From Lamellibrachia columna (taxonomy: Eukaryota; Annelida; Polychaeta; Sabellida; Siboglinidae): a stretch of DNA of 64,000 bases. The notes beneath the pieces are model-generated. The model saw only the letters and a program-made list of their open reading frames with translations. It did not search any database and was not told the origin of the DNA. Of the stretch, positions 61,740 to 64,000 are shown piece after piece. The stretch is taken from positions 43,726,469-43,790,468 of the forward strand of contig OY759263.1 in NCBI GenBank assembly GCA_963662155.1, in the 5' to 3' direction. Position numbers and translations under genes: made by a program. Each line of letters begins with the position of its first letter. Position 1 is the first letter of the stretch.

Positions 61740-62285
61740 AGAATTAGTCTGTCACCATTGTTTGGTGTTATGTCGGTCTGTCACCCTTGTTTGATGCTAT
61801 GATTTTATGTCACCATTGTTTGATGCGAGGTCGGTATGTCATAATTGTTTGATGTTATGTCGGTCTGTCAACCTGGTTTGATGTTATAGTGTTGTGTCAC
61901 CGCTGTTTGAATCTATATCGGTATGTCACAATTGTTTGATGTTATGTCGATCTGTCACTATTGTTTCATGTTATGTTGGTCTGTCACAATTGTTTAATGT
62001 TATGTCGGTATATTACCATTGTTTGATGTTATGTTGGCGTGTCACAATTGTTTGATGTTATGTTGGTATGTCACTTCGTTTGATGCAATGTTGGTCTGTT
62101 ACCATTGTTTGATGTTATATTCCTATATCACAATTGTTTGACATTCTGTTGGTCTGATACAATTGTTTGATGTAATGTTGGTATGTCACCCTAGTTTGAT
62201 GTAATGTTGGTATGTCAGTCTTGTTTGATGTTATGTTGGTCTCTCACTCTTGTTTGATGTTATGTCACTATGTCACTCTCGCATC
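61740..62285. repeat. Degenerate ~28-30-bp tandem repeat
   Basis: About 19 units with the core 'attgtttgatgttatgt' and 'ggtctgtcac', quite diverged, so older than the neighbouring arrays. Confidence 0.9.
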
Positions 62286-62373
62286 ACTGCGTTTGTAACC
62301 CAGTTTTTATTTTGCATAGACATATGATATATTTTGTTTGCGACGGTCTGAATATGTGTGGCAGTTGTCTTGA

Positions 62374-64000
62374 TTAGTCTTTAAGTTTGAAGAACATATT
62401 CCTATCAACATCCTCATAACCATTCACTATTTTAAACACTTCTATTTGGTCTCCTCTTAGTCTCCTGGTCTCTAGTGTTGTCAAGCCACATTGTAATAAA
62501 CGACTTTCGTAACTAAGGTCTCTCAATTCTGGAATCATTTTAGTTGCTCTTCGTTGTATTCTTTCTAGCTTGTCTATGTCCTTTTTACAATATGGCTTCC
62601 ATGCTTGAATACAATATTCAAAATGTGGTCTAACTATTGCTTTGTACAGGGGTACAATTAGCTGTTTCTCCTTATACATGATAGTTCTCCTAATTAGCCC
62701 TATAATTTTATTTCCTTTCGAAGCAGCAATCCCACATTGCTCTGAAACTGTCATGTCAGCACTAAATGTTACACCTACATCTTCTTCTGGTGTAGTTCTA
62801 CATAGTACAGTATCCCCCATTTTATATTCTTCGTCCATGTTGCCATGTCCTATGTGTATACATTTACACTTCCCAAAATTTAATAACATTTGCAATTTTT
62901 CTGACCATTTAACTAATTTATCTAGATCATCCTATAATTTTTTTTATATCTATCATTAGTAACCTTTCTGAATACATTTGTGTCATCTGCAAATTTGAGT
63001 ACTTTGCTAGATATGTCATCTTCCAAATCATTTATATATATATATATATATATATATGGAAAACAGTATAGGGCATAATACTGATCCCTGTGGTACACCA
63101 CTCAAAATAGATTTCCAGTTTGAAATCTCGCCATCTACTATTACTCTCTGTCTTCTGTGTGTAAGCCACTTTTCTATCCAGTTGATTACATCATTGCCTA
63201 TACCATGGGCTTTTAGCTTAAGTAACAATATTTGATGTTGCACTTTATCGAAAGCTTTCTGAAAATCTAAGTAGACAACATCCACTGGTGACCCATCTAC
63301 CCACTTTGTAATTTCTTTAAAAAAACATAAGAGATTGGTTAGACCTTGCTTTTAGGAACCCATGTTGAGATGTATTTATTAATTTATATTTTACAAGGAA
63401 TTCCACCATGTGGTCTCTAATTAATGTTTCGAGTAATTTACAATCAACTGATGTTAAACTCACTGGTCTGTAATTTTATGGCTTGTTCCTCGATCCCTTC
63501 TTAAATAGCGGCGTAATGTTTGCTACTTTCCATTCTGAAGGAACTATTCCTTGTTCTAGTGACAAATTAAAAAAATTTGCAGGTGGTGTACTAATTTGCT
63601 CAACAATTTCCTTAAGCAGTTTTGGTGGTATCCCATCAACTCCAGGTGATTTATTATCTTTCATCTTCTTAATTTTCTTTGTTATCATTTCAGGAGTTAC
63701 AAATAATTGCCCTATGCTCTGATTTATTGCCCTCAAATTTAGTAAATGGAACTGGAAGTGAGCTGATATCTTATGTGGTAAAAACTGAGCTGAAATACTC
63801 ATTCAGGACCTCTGCCATTTAAAACCCGTCTGAAATTATGTTTCCCCTGTTGTTTTCCAGTGGTCCGACCTTATCTCGAACTTTCTGTTTACTCCTTACA
63901 TAAGCATAGAAACTCTGTCATTTTTTATATTACCTGCCAATTTTATTTAAAGGTTCTTTTAGATTTTCTAATTTCAGTTGTAGCTAGGTTAAGTGCCTCT
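62374..64000 (-). pseudogene. CR1/jockey-like LINE reverse transcriptase, running off the window end
   Basis: Minus strand, from 64000 down: linker; PEMITKKIKKMKDNKSPGVD; then VYLDFQKAFDKVQHQ (motif A region) and SGVPQGSVLCPILF (motif B); FADDTNVF near 62955-62990 (motif C, FADD); then MQMLLNFGKCKCIHIGHGNM and the tail RRATKMIPELRDLSYESRLL, ending at 62374. Several frame breaks and a (TA)n tract at 63033-63056 split it, so it is inactive. It is the best guide to the normal order of the rearranged copy at 5-6 kb. Confidence 0.9.

Overview
The window is eukaryotic DNA: genes are split by GT-AG introns, the proteins are animal cell-surface and calcium-binding types, and most of the rest is transposons and satellite arrays. 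The repeat mix (CR1/jockey- and L2-like LINEs, a Gypsy-type LTR element, hAT elements, tRNA-derived SINE heads, many minisatellites) suggests a marine invertebrate such as a lophotrochozoan or lancelet. The species cannot be fixed from sequence alone.

The main content is a tandem, same-strand pair of Notch-ligand-like (DSL family) genes. Gene 1 (1071-16465, 17 coding exons, about 1129 aa) and gene 2 (29161-37722, 11 coding exons, about 627 aa) share exon order, phases and mostly exact exon lengths: signal peptide, N-terminal Notch-ligand domain (MNNL/C2-like) over exons 2-4, DSL domain, EGF repeats, one membrane segment and a short cytoplasmic tail with a PPPY motif. They differ mainly in the EGF region. 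A two-exon cassette (123-bp and 315-bp exons, both phase 1-1) is present four times in gene 1 and once in gene 2, giving about 20 versus 6 EGF modules. I assembled both genes exon by exon from splice sites and reading phase, and the summed coding lengths are multiples of three.

About 12.7 kb between the two genes holds a tRNA-derived SINE, minisatellites, a broken Gypsy-type retrotransposon with 183-bp LTRs (18917-25629) whose gag is split by a roughly 2.4-kb array of 56-bp repeats, and a 949-bp hAT-type element with an 8-bp target duplication and a BED-finger remnant (27153-28101).

From 37.7 to 50.5 kb no host gene was found. This stretch carries a large foldback element (about 41.9-43.5 kb), a LINE fragment, a 428-bp hAT-type MITE (45104-45531) and a GC-rich hAT-like element (about 47.28-49.19 kb). 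On the minus strand, 55216-50502, lies a four-EF-hand calmodulin-like gene (four exons found, N-terminus not found) with a lysine/glutamate-rich leading exon. Another copy of the GC-rich hAT-like element sits in one of its introns. The rest, 55.2-64 kb, is satellite arrays, a hAT transposase C-terminal fragment and a minus-strand LINE reverse transcriptase running off the window end. Most long unbroken frames here are satellite DNA, not genes.
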